In this document: piece after piece, positions 1-9,362 of the stretch
Layout of the letters: the number at the start of each line of letters is the position of its first letter
How positions within the stretch are numbered: the stretch's first letter is position 1
Notes under the pieces: model-generated
Database searches by the model: none
What the model was told of the DNA's origin: nothing
The model's input: only the letters and a program-made list of their open reading frames with translations
Made by a program: the position numbers and the translations under genes
NCBI GenBank assembly: GCA_947499735.1
Contig: CANMPP010000002.1
Location: 248,001-312,000, forward strand
Origin: an uncultured Pelagimonas sp.
GTDB lineage: Bacteria > Pseudomonadota > Alphaproteobacteria > Rhodobacterales > Rhodobacteraceae
DNA length: 64,000 bases
Reading direction: 5' to 3'

Positions 1-1
1 C

Positions 2-1999
2 CGGATGCGCACCATTGCACAGGCGATGCGTCACGGTTTGACCAATGACGAAATCCAAGGCGTGACTGCGTTTGACCCTTGGTTCCTGGACCGAATCCGC
101 GAAATCGTAGATGCAGAGCAAGACGTGAAAGACAACGGCTTGCCGCAGGACGAAGCGGGCATGCGCGCGTTGAAAATGCTAGGGTTCTCAGATGCACGTC
201 TGGCGAAGCTGACCGGCTTTGCAGAACGCGACATTCGCAAGAAACGCCATACATTGGGCGTGAATGCTGTCTTCAAGCGCATCGATACATGTGCCGCGGA
301 ATTTGAGGCCCAAACGCCGTATATGTATTCCACTTACGAAGCCCCCATGATGGGCGAAGTGGAATGTGAAGCGCGTCCATCGGATCAGAAAAAGGTCGTG
401 ATCCTGGGCGGTGGCCCAAACCGGATCGGGCAGGGGATCGAATTTGATTACTGCTGCTGCCACGCCTGTTTCGCCCTGACGGATCAGGGATATGAGACAA
501 TCATGATCAACTGTAACCCGGAAACGGTGTCTACGGATTATGATACATCAGACCGTTTGTATTTCGAGCCGCTGACCTTTGAACATGTCATGGAAATCCT
601 GCGCGTTGAGCAGGACAATGGCACGCTGCATGGCGTGATCGTTCAATTCGGTGGTCAGACGCCTTTGAAATTGGCAAATGCGCTTGAGGCGGAAGGCATT
701 CCAATCCTCGGCACAACGCCTGACGCGATTGATTTGGCCGAAGACCGCGAACGGTTCCAGGCGCTCGTGTCTCAATTGGGGCTAAAGCAACCAAATAACG
801 GTATTGCGTCTACGGATGCCGAAGCGTTGAAAATTGCGGAAGAAATTGGTTTCCCATTGGTCATCCGCCCATCCTACGTTTTGGGTGGTCGCGCGATGGA
901 AATCGTACGCGATATGGCGCAGCTTGAACGCTATATCAAAGAAGCTGTGGTTGTGTCCGGCGACAGCCCTGTTCTGCTGGACAGCTATCTGTCTGGCGCG
1001 ACCGAACTGGATGTGGATGCGCTATGTGATGGCGACAAGGTCCATGTGGCCGGTATTATGCAGCATATCGAAGAGGCAGGTGTGCACTCAGGCGACTCGG
1101 CTTGTTCCTTGCCGCCCTATTCCCTGTCCGCTGACGTGATCGAAGAGATCAAACGCCAGACGGTTGCATTGGCAAAAGCGCTGCATGTTGTGGGCCTGAT
1201 GAACGTTCAGTTTGCCATCAAAGGCGATGATATCTACCTGATCGAGGTCAACCCGCGCGCATCCCGCACCGTGCCATTCGTGGCCAAAGCGACCGATAGC
1301 GCGATTGCATCTATCGCCGCGCGCCTGATGGCGGGTGAAAAACTAGAGGCGTTCCCTGAACGTCCGGCATACCCAGCAGATGCGGATTATGACAGCCCGC
1401 TGCCGATTGCCGATCCAATGACCTTGGCCGATCCGATCATGCCATGGTTCAGCGTGAAAGAGGCGGTTCTGCCATTCGCGCGTTTCCCAGGTGTCGATAC
1501 AATTCTGGGTCCAGAAATGCGCTCAACAGGTGAAGTCATGGGCTGGGATCGCTCTTTCCCACGTGCTTTCCTTAAGGCGCAGTTGGGCGCGGGTGTGGAT
1601 CTGCCAAAAGGTGGCAAAGTGTTCTTTTCCATCAAGGATGACGACAAGACACCACAATTGGCCGAAACCGCAACGGTTCTGTCCGATTTGGGCTTTGGTA
1701 TCGTCGCGACGGCTGGAACCGCCACGTTCCTCAATGAACAGGGCCTGACCTGTGAGACGGTGAAAAAGGTCTTCGAAGGACGCCCTAACATTGTCGACGT
1801 CATGAAAGATGGTGGCATCAATCTGGTGATGAACACGACCGAGGGTGCGGCGTCTATCGAAGACAGCCGTGAAATCCGGCATGTCGCGCTCTATGACAAG
1901 ATCCCATACTTCACGACTGCCGCTGCAGCCCATGCCGCAGCATTGGCGATGAAAGAACGTGAAGAGGGCGAGATTGTTGTGAAATCCCTGCAAGGGTAA
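2..1999 (+). CDS. carB: Carbamoyl-phosphate synthase large subunit, 3' part (partial at window start)
   Basis: Cytoplasmic enzyme that makes carbamoyl phosphate from glutamine-derived ammonia, bicarbonate and two ATP, feeding arginine and pyrimidine synthesis. The reading frame is open at the left edge, so the true start lies outside; about the last 665 residues of a family that is usually near 1,070-1,110 residues are present. Visible are the end of the oligomerisation region, the second ATP-grasp half starting near [16 protein letters not shown] with the typical Cys-rich [11 protein letters not shown] stretch, the [17 protein letters not shown]-binding segment, [15 protein letters not shown], and a C-terminal MGS-like allosteric domain ([14 protein letters not shown]). 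An Ile-to-Cys-rich variation around FDYCCC is normal for alphaproteobacteria. The gene is followed by a hairpin and then an unrelated AT-richer gene. Confidence 0.97.
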   Translation, partial: RMRTIAQAMRHGLTNDEIQGVTAFDPWFLDRIREIVDAEQDVKDNGLPQDEAGMRALKMLGFSDARLAKLTGFAERDIRKKRHTLGVNAVFKRIDTCAAEFEAQTPYMYSTYEAPMMGEVECEARPSDQKKVVILGGGPNRIGQGIEFDYCCCHACFALTDQGYETIMINCNPETVSTDYDTSDRLYFEPLTFEHVMEILRVEQDNGTLHGVIVQFGGQTPLKLANALEAEGIPILGTTPDAIDLAEDRERFQALVSQLGLKQPNNGIASTDAEALKIAEEIGFPLVIRPSYVLGGRAMEIVRDMAQLERYIKEAVVVSGDSPVLLDSYLSGATELDVDALCDGDKVHVAGIMQHIEEAGVHSGDSACSLPPYSLSADVIEEIKRQTVALAKALHVVGLMNVQFAIKGDDIYLIEVNPRASRTVPFVAKATDSAIASIAARLMAGEKLEAFPERPAYPADADYDSPLPIADPMTLADPIMPWFSVKEAVLPFARFPGVDTILGPEMRSTGEVMGWDRSFPRAFLKAQLGAGVDLPKGGKVFFSIKDDDKTPQLAETATVLSDLGFGIVATAGTATFLNEQGLTCETVKKVFEGRPNIVDVMKDGGINLVMNTTEGAASIEDSREIRHVALYDKIPYFTTAAAAHAAALAMKEREEGEIVVKSLQG

Positions 2000-2053
2000 G
2001 GCGCAACGCCCTTTCCAACCCAACACCGTGTTTGCCTCTATAGGGTATTGTTG

Positions 2054-2092
2054 CCTTAATGATTTAGGTTAAGCTAACCTAAATCATTAAGG
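2054..2092. repeat. Perfect 18-bp inverted repeat overlapping a ribosome-binding site
   Basis: Left arm CCTTAATGATTTAGGTTA (2054-2071), spacer AGC, right arm TAACCTAAATCATTAAGG (2075-2092), with no mismatch. The last bases of the right arm are the 5' half of the AAGGAG Shine-Dalgarno (2089-2094) of the TTG-started gene at 2102. As RNA it would form an 18-bp stem with a three-base loop. There is no T-tract, so it is not a standard intrinsic terminator for carB, though it may still stop or protect the carB transcript. Confidence 0.85.
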
Positions 2093-2101
2093 AGATGCGG
2101 G

Positions 2102-2722
2102 TTGGATCCTAAAGTTGTAATTTGTGGAACGGGTCGGGCAGGAACGACTTTGCTGATGCGTGTTTTTACGCAGGCTGGTCTAGATACGGGATATAATCAA
2201 AAGCATCTTGATCGTGTCGCCGGAAATATTGGTCGTGCTGGTTTGGAGCGGATGCCAAACCGAAGAAATCTTGATGACCTTCCACAAATTATAAAAACAC
2301 CCCGGCTGACAAAGCGTCTTCCTGTGCTGTTGAAGGAACAATGGTTTCCGATAGGGCTTGCAATTGTGCCTGTACGGGATCTGTATCAAGCTGCTCAGAG
2401 CCGCATAGATGTGAATGCGCGGGCAGAAGAAAAAGGTATTGATCCAGATAAAGCGCCGGGCGGACTTGTCGGCAGGAACAAAGATGTGGATCAACACTAT
2501 CTTTTGGCCGAACAGTTCTACAACACGATCCAACCGTTGATCGAATACGAAGTTCCTACGCTATTTGTGTCCTTTCCTAAGTTTGCGAAAGACTTTGAAT
2601 ATTTCGATCGAACTGTGTCAGCATCTTTGGAACGGGTCTTCAATTGGTCTCGTTCCCAGATCAACGATGCTTATCATCTTGAATGCAATCCGAACTATGT
2701 CAGTGTGAAATCTGGGTCATAA
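2102..2722 (+). CDS. Sulfotransferase-like P-loop protein, small
   Basis: 206 residues starting at TTG 2102, chosen because AAGGAG (2089-2094) sits seven bases upstream; the nearer ATG at 2094 is out of frame. Residues about 4-20 read VVICGTGRAGTTLLMRVF, which resembles the 5'-phosphosulfate-binding loop (GxxRSGTT) of PAPS-dependent sulfotransferases. Later parts have no catalytic motif I can identify, and the protein is shorter than most sulfotransferases, so acceptor and even activity are unknown. No signal peptide is visible. The gene uses more A/T-ending codons than carB and gpmI on either side, suggesting transfer. It stands alone, behind a hairpin that can mask its RBS. It could instead be a P-loop kinase-like protein. 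Confidence 0.7.
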   Translation: MDPKVVICGTGRAGTTLLMRVFTQAGLDTGYNQKHLDRVAGNIGRAGLERMPNRRNLDDLPQIIKTPRLTKRLPVLLKEQWFPIGLAIVPVRDLYQAAQSRIDVNARAEEKGIDPDKAPGGLVGRNKDVDQHYLLAEQFYNTIQPLIEYEVPTLFVSFPKFAKDFEYFDRTVSASLERVFNWSRSQINDAYHLECNPNYVSVKSGS

Positions 2723-2826
2723 TCAGGATTGAACGTGTGGCCCCCTCCACATCCCCATAAACCCCTGCTAAAACACCCCTGAAAACTGACATATCACCCA
2801 TTTTGGGGACCAGCGGGGGCGCTTTC

Positions 2827-4338
2827 ATGACCACAGTTCTTACCATTTTGGACGGTTGGGGGATGTCTGATGACACCACAGCCAATGCACCTGTTTTGGC
2901 CAAAACGCCAACCATTGATCGGTTGATGGCGACATGTCCGCATGCGACGCTGATCACCCACGGTCCTGATGTGGGTTTGCCCAGCGGCCAGATGGGCAAT
3001 TCAGAAGTCGGTCATACCAATATTGGTGCCGGCCGAGTTGTTGCCATGGATTTGGGTCAGATCGATTTGGCGATTGAAGATGGATCATTTGCGAAAAACG
3101 CGGAACTGATTGCCGCTTGCAGCGCGGTTAAGGCTGCGGGTGGCAAGATGCATGTTATGGGTGTCGTGTCTGATGGCGGCGTGCATGGGCATATCGCACA
3201 TATCAAGGCAGCGTTGAGTGCACTGACTGCGCAGGGGCTAGAGGTCGTTTTGCATGCGATCACAGATGGCCGCGATGTTGCACCCTCGTCTGCGGAAAGC
3301 TTTATGAAGGACATGGTGGCATCGCTGCCCGCAGGCGTGACCATTGGCACAGTCACTGGACGTTATTATGCGATGGATCGTGACAACCGTTGGGAACGTG
3401 TTTCCACCGCTTATTACGCCATGATCGAAGGTAAGGGCGAGGCCAATGCGCCGGACGCGGTGACGGCTGTGTCGCAAAGCTATGCCAAGGATGTCATGGA
3501 CGAATTTGTGCCTGCCACGGTGATTGGCGATTATGCGGGTTTGAGCGCGGGGGACGGGTATTTCTGCCTGAACTTCCGCGCAGACCGGGCGCGCGAAATT
3601 TTGGCCGCGATTGCTGCGCCTGATTTTGATGGGTTCGAGCGGGCCAAACCAGAGCTGAGTGCGTTGCTTGGCATGGTGGAATATTCTGCGGCTCATAACG
3701 CATATATGACCACATGCTACCCCAAGCGGGCCATTGTAAACACGCTGGGTGAATGGGTTGCCAAACAAGGCAAAACGCAATTCCGGTTGGCTGAGACTGA
3801 AAAATACCCCCATGTGACCTTTTTCCTAAATGGCGGCAAAGAGACTCCGGAAGAGGGCGAAGATCGCTATATGCCGCTGTCGCCGAAGGTTGCGACCTAT
3901 GATCTGCAGCCAGAGATGAGCGCGGGCGAAGTGACGGAGAAATTCGTCGAAGCGATTGAAAAAGAATATGACTTGATCGTCACCAATTATGCGAACCCAG
4001 ATATGGTTGGTCATACAGGGGATCTAGACGCGGCTATCAAGGCCTGTGAAGCGGTAGATACCGGATTGGGCAAAGCTTTGGCCGCGCTAGAGGCGAAAGG
4101 TGGTCAGATGGTTGTTATCGCGGATCACGGCAATTGCGAAATGATGGTTGATCCTGAAACGGGCGGACCGCATACGGCGCATACCACCAATCTGGTTGGT
4201 GTTGTTATGTATGGTGGGCCTGACGGCGCTGCGTTAAAAGACGGTCGTTTGGCGGATGTTGCCCCAACCTTGCTAGAGTTGATGGGGCTGGGTCAGCCAG
4301 AAGAAATGACCGGACATAGCTTGATTGTAAAAGGCTAG
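2827..4338 (+). CDS. gpmI: 2,3-bisphosphoglycerate-independent phosphoglycerate mutase
   Basis: Interconverts 3-phosphoglycerate and 2-phosphoglycerate in glycolysis/gluconeogenesis using two Mn ions and a phosphoserine. The 503-residue product has the N-terminal metal site LTILDGWG, the catalytic-serine segment GQMGNSEVGHTNIGAGR, the DGRDVAP and GRYYAMDRD substrate loops and the C-terminal metal motif VIADHGNCEMM followed by PHTAHT. Length matches the family (about 500-515). A TTG 24 bases upstream is in frame, but ATG 2827 gives the conserved MTTVLTILDGWG start. It opens a likely operon with the EnvC-like gene three bases downstream and ctpA, an order common in alphaproteobacteria. Confidence 0.97.
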   Translation: MTTVLTILDGWGMSDDTTANAPVLAKTPTIDRLMATCPHATLITHGPDVGLPSGQMGNSEVGHTNIGAGRVVAMDLGQIDLAIEDGSFAKNAELIAACSAVKAAGGKMHVMGVVSDGGVHGHIAHIKAALSALTAQGLEVVLHAITDGRDVAPSSAESFMKDMVASLPAGVTIGTVTGRYYAMDRDNRWERVSTAYYAMIEGKGEANAPDAVTAVSQSYAKDVMDEFVPATVIGDYAGLSAGDGYFCLNFRADRAREILAAIAAPDFDGFERAKPELSALLGMVEYSAAHNAYMTTCYPKRAIVNTLGEWVAKQGKTQFRLAETEKYPHVTFFLNGGKETPEEGEDRYMPLSPKVATYDLQPEMSAGEVTEKFVEAIEKEYDLIVTNYANPDMVGHTGDLDAAIKACEAVDTGLGKALAALEAKGGQMVVIADHGNCEMMVDPETGGPHTAHTTNLVGVVMYGGPDGAALKDGRLADVAPTLLELMGLGQPEEMTGHSLIVKG

Positions 4339-4341
4339 ATT

Positions 4342-5478
4342 GTGGTCCGATATCTGATCAGTGTGATTGCTGTGTCTGTGTTGCCTATGGCGGTGCAGGC
4401 GCAAGTCTCTGGTCCGGCGGAAATTGCGGCTGAAGCAGCCCGTGCGATCGAAGATGCGCATGTTCAATTGGATCAGGCCGATGGTGGACGGGATCGCGTG
4501 GCGGCATTAACGGCGGCCGTGCGCGCCTATGAAACGGGCCTTTCTGCGATGCGCGAAGGCATGCGGGATGTTGCGATCCGGGAAAAAGAACTATCGCTGA
4601 AATTGGCTGCGCAAGAGGCCGATATCTCTCAGTTGTTGGGCGTTCTCAGTAGTTTGGGCCCCAGCGCCACACCAGAAACTTTGGCGCATCCGCAGGGGCC
4701 GGTTGGGGCCGCACGGGCAGGCATGTTGCTGGAGGCTGTGATGCCGGGGCTGAACGCCCAAGCAGATGGTTTGAAACAAGACTTAGATGAGGTTTCTGCC
4801 CTGCGCCGTATTCAGGAACGCGCAATTGATGTGCTGGAAAACGGCTTAAGTGGTTTGCAAACCGCGCGCACAGAATTGTCCAAGGCCATCGCAGACCGCA
4901 CCGATTTACCGCGCAAATTCACCGAAGACTCCGTGCGCACGGCAATTTTGATTTCCGGCAGTGAAACCTTGTCCGCTTTTGCCAGCGGTCTGTCGAATAT
5001 CACGACGGATGAGGCCGCGATTGATCTGCCGGATGTCAGCAGTCGTAAAGGCAACCTGACATTTCCGGTCGCTGGGCAGGTCTTGCGCCGTCCAGGCGAG
5101 GCGGATGCGGCTGGCGTCGTGCGCCCGGGTCTTGTCGTGGTGACGCGTCCGGGGGCGCTGGTCACGGCACCGGCCACTGCGACATTGCGCTATCGCGGTC
5201 CATTGCTGGATTACGGGCTGGTGTCGATTCTTGAACCACAACCCGGGATCTTGTTTGTTTTTGCAGGCTTAGACGAGGTTTTCGGAGACATAGGCCAAAT
5301 CCTGCCAGAAGGATCACCTGTCGGTTTGATGGGCGGGCAAACGCTCGCTCAAACCCAATCACAAAGTTTTTTATTCGAAAGTGCTGGTGGAGAGCGGACG
5401 GAAACGCTCTATATAGAAGTCAGGGTGTATGATGCGCCGGAAAATCCGCTGTTGTGGTTCGACGCCGATAAGGAATGA
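4342..5478 (+). CDS. EnvC-like murein hydrolase activator (coiled coil plus LytM-like domain)
   Basis: 378 residues from a GTG start three bases after the gpmI stop. Residues 1-20 form a signal peptide (MVRYLISVIAVSVLPMAVQA), followed by long Ala/Glu/Gln-rich helices (about 25-220) expected to form a coiled coil, and a C-terminal beta-rich region (about 240-370) with FPVAGQVLRRPGEAD and RPGALVTAPATATLRYRGPLLDYG, a pattern of degenerate M23/LytM domains. The zinc-binding His/Asp residues of active M23 peptidases are not evident, consistent with an EnvC-type activator of amidases in the periplasm. Location between gpmI and ctpA is the usual alphaproteobacterial arrangement. Assignment rests on architecture and context. 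Confidence 0.82.
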   Translation: MVRYLISVIAVSVLPMAVQAQVSGPAEIAAEAARAIEDAHVQLDQADGGRDRVAALTAAVRAYETGLSAMREGMRDVAIREKELSLKLAAQEADISQLLGVLSSLGPSATPETLAHPQGPVGAARAGMLLEAVMPGLNAQADGLKQDLDEVSALRRIQERAIDVLENGLSGLQTARTELSKAIADRTDLPRKFTEDSVRTAILISGSETLSAFASGLSNITTDEAAIDLPDVSSRKGNLTFPVAGQVLRRPGEADAAGVVRPGLVVVTRPGALVTAPATATLRYRGPLLDYGLVSILEPQPGILFVFAGLDEVFGDIGQILPEGSPVGLMGGQTLAQTQSQSFLFESAGGERTETLYIEVRVYDAPENPLLWFDADKE

Positions 5479-5485
5479 GACACAG

Positions 5486-6826
5486 ATGAAAAAATTCGTA
5501 TTCGCGGCCTTTGGGGGCGCTCTTGTTGGCACATTGGCCACAACGCAATTTGTAGGCCCGCTGGTGGCTCAAGAAACGGCGAAATCGCCGAGCGTATATG
5601 AACAGCTGGATCTGTTTGGAGATATCTTCGAACGTATCCGGTCTGAATATGTTGAAGAGGTCGAAGAGGCCGATTTGATTGAGGCGGCGATCAACGGCAT
5701 GCTGACCTCACTTGATCCGCATTCCAGCTTTTTGCCACCGCAAGACGCCGAAGAAATGCAGGAACAAACACGCGGCGAATTCGGTGGTTTGGGCATCGAG
5801 GTCACACAAGAAGATGGTTATGTAAAAGTTGTCTCGCCTATGGATGATACACCTGCGTTCAAAGCGGGTATCGAGGCGGGTGATTTTATCACTCATGTGG
5901 ATGGCGAATCCATTTTGGGCCTGACTTTGGGCGAAGCAGTTGAATTGATGCGCGGCCCGGCAGGGTCTGAAATTGTCATCACGGTTGTCCGTGAAGGTGA
6001 AACCGAACCGTTTGATGTCAGCATTATTCGCGACAAAATCAGCAATATCGCTGTGCGCGGCAGCCTACAGGGCAATGTCCCCGTCTTGCGGATTGCGACA
6101 TTTAACGAACAGACACTGACGCAGTTGGAAAAAGAACTGGCTGAGCAGGTCGAGGAACTGGGTGGCATGGATGAGGTCGAGGGCTTTGTGATCGATCTTC
6201 GCAACAACCCCGGTGGTTTGTTGACCCAAGCGATCCGTGTGTCCGACAGTTTCTTGGAAAAAGGCGAAATTGTATCGACGCGTGGGCGTGATCCTGCGGA
6301 CGGCGATCGTTTTAACGCCACTGCTGGTGATCTGGCCGAAGGCAAACCTATTGTTGTATTGATCAATGGCGGGTCTGCGTCTGCTTCTGAAATCGTAGCA
6401 GGTGCATTGCAAGACCACCGCCGTGCGGTAGTCGTTGGCACCAAAAGCTTTGGTAAAGGATCGGTCCAAACGGTTATGCCATTGCGCGGCAACAGCGCGA
6501 TGCGTTTGACGACAGCGCGCTATTATACGCCATCAGGCCGCTCTATCCAGTCGCTGGGTGTGTCCCCGGACATCGTGGTTGAATTCAAACGTCCAGAGCC
6601 GGAGGAAGAGGGTGAAGAACAGTCCTCAGCAACCTTTAGCCGGTCAGAGGCGGATCTGCGTGGATCTCTCGACAATGATTCCCTGACGGAAGACGAAATC
6701 CGCCAGATCGAAGAGGAACGCGCCAAGGCCGAGGCGGCTGCCGAGCTGCGGGATCGTGACAATCAATTGGCCTATGCGGTTGATCTGCTACACGGCTTGT
6801 CCGCGATTGGGCTGGCGGCAAAATAA
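5486..6826 (+). CDS. ctpA: Carboxyl-terminal processing protease, S41 family
   Basis: Periplasmic serine protease that trims C-termini of envelope proteins and is often linked to cell-wall hydrolase control. The 446-residue protein begins at ATG 5486 (MKKFVFAAFGG), with AAGGA upstream overlapping the end of the previous gene; the longer in-frame start at 5429 lies inside that gene. Signal peptide residues 1-28 end at VAQ. A PDZ domain (about 85-170, GGLGIEV...GDFITHVDGE) precedes the S41 core with the catalytic Ser in GGSASASEIVAGAL and Lys in GTKSFGKGSVQ. The C-terminal tail is Glu-rich. Probably transcribed with gpmI and the EnvC-like gene; a terminator follows. Confidence 0.96.
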   Translation: MKKFVFAAFGGALVGTLATTQFVGPLVAQETAKSPSVYEQLDLFGDIFERIRSEYVEEVEEADLIEAAINGMLTSLDPHSSFLPPQDAEEMQEQTRGEFGGLGIEVTQEDGYVKVVSPMDDTPAFKAGIEAGDFITHVDGESILGLTLGEAVELMRGPAGSEIVITVVREGETEPFDVSIIRDKISNIAVRGSLQGNVPVLRIATFNEQTLTQLEKELAEQVEELGGMDEVEGFVIDLRNNPGGLLTQAIRVSDSFLEKGEIVSTRGRDPADGDRFNATAGDLAEGKPIVVLINGGSASASEIVAGALQDHRRAVVVGTKSFGKGSVQTVMPLRGNSAMRLTTARYYTPSGRSIQSLGVSPDIVVEFKRPEPEEEGEEQSSATFSRSEADLRGSLDNDSLTEDEIRQIEEERAKAEAAAELRDRDNQLAYAVDLLHGLSAIGLAAK

Positions 6827-6849
6827 AACATATCTGATATGAGAAACGA

Positions 6850-6880
6850 AAAACGGCTGCTCTTTGGCGCAGCCGTTTTT
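6850..6880. terminator. Bidirectional intrinsic terminator between ctpA and aroC
   Basis: Stem AAAACGGCTGC / GCAGCCGTTTT around an eight-base loop, followed by TTTTT on the + strand and, by symmetry, by a T-run on the - strand. It lies 24 bases after the ctpA stop and 70 bases beyond the aroC stop, so it can end both convergent transcripts. A second small dyad, GACCAAGC-GCGT-GCTTGGTC (6909-6928), lies between it and aroC. Confidence 0.85.
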
Positions 6881-6949
6881 GTTTGGAATTCTATTCTGCG
6901 TTGCCCAAGACCAAGCGCGTGCTTGGTCGTTCGCCTGCATTTTGGATGT

Positions 6950-8047
6950 TTAAAACTTACCGCCCGCATCGCCAACCTGACCACGGTGAAGCAACAGATG
7001 ATCCAATAGGGTGCAGGCCATCATGGCCTCACCCACGGGCACTGCGCGGATACCAACGCAGGGATCATGGCGCCCCTTGGTGATCAGGTCCACGCTTTCG
7101 CCATCCAAGTTGATGGTTTTGCGAGGTGTCAGGATGGAAGATGTGGGTTTCACTGCAAAACGCACGATAACGTCTTGGCCCGTAGAAATGCCACCCAGAA
7201 TACCGCCTGCATTGTTCGAGCTATATTCAGGACCGTCTGGCCCCATGGTGATTTCGTCTGCATTTTCGACGCCGGTCAATGCGGCAGAAGACATGCCAGT
7301 ACCGATTTCAACACCTTTAACGGCGTTGATGGACATCATTGCGGTAGCCAGATCTGTGTCCAGCTTATTGTAAATTGGGGCGCCAAGGCCAACCGGCACG
7401 CCAGAGGCGACGACTTCGATAATCGCGCCAACGCTGTTGCCAGATTTGCGCAATGCATCCAGTTCATCCGCCCAAGCCGCCGCCGTTTTTGCAGAGGGGC
7501 ACCAAAACGGATTGTTCTCGACCTCGGATAGGTTGATTTCAGACCGTTCAACACCATGAGCACCCATTTGCACCATATAACCGGTGATTTTCAAATCAGG
7601 CACCAATGCGTTCAACGCGGCCCGCGCAACACCGCCAGCAGCCACCCGCGCAGCGGTTTCACGTGCAGAGGACCGTCCACCACCGCGATAATCCCGGATG
7701 CCGTATTTTTGGAAATAGGTAATATCCGCATGTCCAGGACGGAACTGACGGGCGATTTCGCCGTAATCTTTGGACCGCTGATCGGTATTTTTGATCATCA
7801 ACTGAATAGGGGTCCCAGTGCTTTTACCTTCAAAGACGCCTGACAGAATTTTCACCGCATCTGGTTCTTTACGCTGAGTTGTAAACCGGCTGGTGCCGGG
7901 ACGGCGGCGATCTAGCCAGTGCTGCAGGTCAGCCACGTCAATATCAACGCCGGGAGGGCACCCATCGACGGTTGCACCCAAGGCGGGACCATGGCTTTCG
8001 CCCCATGTGGTGACACGGAAAAGGTGACCAAAACTGTTCATGCTCAT
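6950..8047 (-). CDS. aroC: Chorismate synthase
   Basis: Last step of the shikimate pathway: converts 5-enolpyruvylshikimate-3-phosphate to chorismate with reduced FMN. 365 residues, normal length. Signature stretches are present: [20 protein letters not shown] at the N terminus, the [24 protein letters not shown] region, [17 protein letters not shown], and the C-terminal [18 protein letters not shown]. Two ATGs are in frame (8047 and 8041); GCAGGAG eight bases upstream favours 8047. It is divergent from map across a 140-bp gap and converges on ctpA. Confidence 0.97.
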   Translation of the reverse strand: MSMNSFGHLFRVTTWGESHGPALGATVDGCPPGVDIDVADLQHWLDRRRPGTSRFTTQRKEPDAVKILSGVFEGKSTGTPIQLMIKNTDQRSKDYGEIARQFRPGHADITYFQKYGIRDYRGGGRSSARETAARVAAGGVARAALNALVPDLKITGYMVQMGAHGVERSEINLSEVENNPFWCPSAKTAAAWADELDALRKSGNSVGAIIEVVASGVPVGLGAPIYNKLDTDLATAMMSINAVKGVEIGTGMSSAALTGVENADEITMGPDGPEYSSNNAGGILGGISTGQDVIVRFAVKPTSSILTPRKTINLDGESVDLITKGRHDPCVGIRAVPVGEAMMACTLLDHLLLHRGQVGDAGGKF

Positions 8048-8187
8048 AGGACCGGCTCCTGCTGCCTGTTCAACGTATCACTGGCGCAGATCACTAGGCC
8101 ACAGATCGCCGCGCCTCAAGCGGTTTTCGTCTCTCGCCTCTGGTTCTTTGGGGCAAAACCGCCTAGATAGATCGAAAGTTATTGGAG

Positions 8188-9051
8188 ATGACAGACGTGA
8201 ACACCGACCAACCCCTTCGTGAAACCCGTGAAGGTATCCAAATTTTTGGCCCGCAACATTTTGCTGGTATGACAGCTGCCGGACAGGTCACGGCGCAGAT
8301 TCTGGATGAGTTGGGGCCAATGATTAAGCCCGGTGTCACAACGGGCGAGATCGATGCCTATATCGAACGCCGTGTGGAAGAACTGGGCGTCGTTTCCGCG
8401 ACGATTGGGTATAAAGGCTACAAACACGCGTCCTGTATTTCGCTAAACCATGTTGTCTGTCATGGGATCCCAGGGGCGAAAGTTCCTAAAGGTAAGAACG
8501 AAAAAGCGGGTCGTAAACATGACGAACTGATTGAAGGCGACATCCTGAATATTGATGTTACGGTCATCAAGGATGGATGGTTCGGCGACAGTTCCCGTAT
8601 GTATACGGTTGGTCCGATTAAACCCTTTGCGCAACGCTTGATCCAAGTCACCCATGACGCGCTGATGTTCGGGATCGAAGCGGTCAAGCCGGGCAATACA
8701 TTTGGCGATATCGGTTTTGCGATCCAGACATATGTTGAAGCACAGCGCATGTCTGTTGTGCGGGATTTCTGCGGCCATGGTTTGGGGCGCGTGTTTCATT
8801 CGCCACCCAATGTTCTGCACTATGGGCGCGCAGGCAGTAAGGCTGTGTTGGAAGAAGGTATGTTCTTTACTATCGAACCCATGGTCAATCTGGGACGCCC
8901 GGAAAGCAAGGTTCTTGGCGATGGTTGGACAGCTATCACGCGCGACAAATCTCTGTCAGCACAGTTTGAACATTCTGTAGGTGTGACCGCGACAGGGGCC
9001 GAAATCTTTACGACCTCTCCGGCGGGATTGTTCCAGAAACAGGCGGCCTGA
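8188..9051 (+). CDS. map: Methionine aminopeptidase, type I
   Basis: Removes the N-terminal Met from nascent proteins. 287 residues from ATG 8188. The five metal ligands are visible: two Asp in LNIDVTVIKDGWFGDSS, His in DFCGHGLGRVFHSPP, Glu in FFTIEPMVNLG and Glu in AQFEHSVGVT. The first 20 residues are poorly conserved, so the start is unsure: GGAG (8184-8187) abuts the ATG and is better spaced for GTG 8197, while a TTG at 8182 is also in frame. The stop lies inside a hairpin shared with the convergent downstream gene. Confidence 0.95.
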   Translation: MTDVNTDQPLRETREGIQIFGPQHFAGMTAAGQVTAQILDELGPMIKPGVTTGEIDAYIERRVEELGVVSATIGYKGYKHASCISLNHVVCHGIPGAKVPKGKNEKAGRKHDELIEGDILNIDVTVIKDGWFGDSSRMYTVGPIKPFAQRLIQVTHDALMFGIEAVKPGNTFGDIGFAIQTYVEAQRMSVVRDFCGHGLGRVFHSPPNVLHYGRAGSKAVLEEGMFFTIEPMVNLGRPESKVLGDGWTAITRDKSLSAQFEHSVGVTATGAEIFTTSPAGLFQKQAA

Positions 9052-9065
9052 CTTTTAGCCGCCTG
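9040..9065. terminator. Hairpin shared by the 3' ends of map and the convergent gene
   Basis: CAGGCGGC (9040-9047) and GCCGCCTG (9058-9065) form a perfect 8-bp stem with a 10-base loop. The left arm is the last codons of map and the right arm the last codons of the opposing gene; both stop codons fall in the loop. The loop contains CTTTTA only, so termination strength is uncertain. Confidence 0.5.
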
Positions 9066-9294
9066 AATGCAGGCTCAGCATCAATTGGATGTCATGGGCA
9101 GATAGCGGTGCCAATAGCGTCAGATCCTCGACCGACAGGTCATTGTCGCCGCGGATATAGGCCTCTATCTGAAACGCGATTTGGCTGGTGGGCAGATAAT
9201 ATAGCTGTGGATCGTCTTGGCTCATCTGTGAAACGAGCATCTGCACCAGCTGCTTTTGCTTTTCTGACGTCAAATCTTGTCGTTTTTCTTCCAT
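9055..9294 (-). CDS. Small conserved-looking hypothetical protein
   Basis: 79 residues from ATG 9294, chosen because AGGAGG sits five bases upstream; a longer in-frame start at 9321 lacks an RBS. The protein is soluble, acidic and Gln/Leu-rich, beginning MEEKRQDLTSEKQKQLVQML and ending LSAHDIQLMLSLHSGG. I do not recognise a family. The excellent RBS and normal composition support it as real. It is three bases from the convergent map stop and lies downstream of rsmD in the same direction, with a 68-bp gap, so it may be co-transcribed with it. Confidence 0.65.
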   Translation of the reverse strand: MEEKRQDLTSEKQKQLVQMLVSQMSQDDPQLYYLPTSQIAFQIEAYIRGDNDLSVEDLTLLAPLSAHDIQLMLSLHSGG

Positions 9295-9362
9295 GGGTGC
9301 CTCCTGATCGTTGTGACACATGATAGGGGCAAGCCCGTGTGGTTCATAGCGGGCATATCGCC

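Noticed and set aside
2054-2092. Insertion-sequence terminal repeats
   Set aside because: The arms are only three bases apart with no transposase or target duplication, so they are a hairpin or operator and not IS ends.
3238-3813. 191-residue - strand frame opposite gpmI
   Set aside because: Shadow of the gpmI coding pattern, without known motif.
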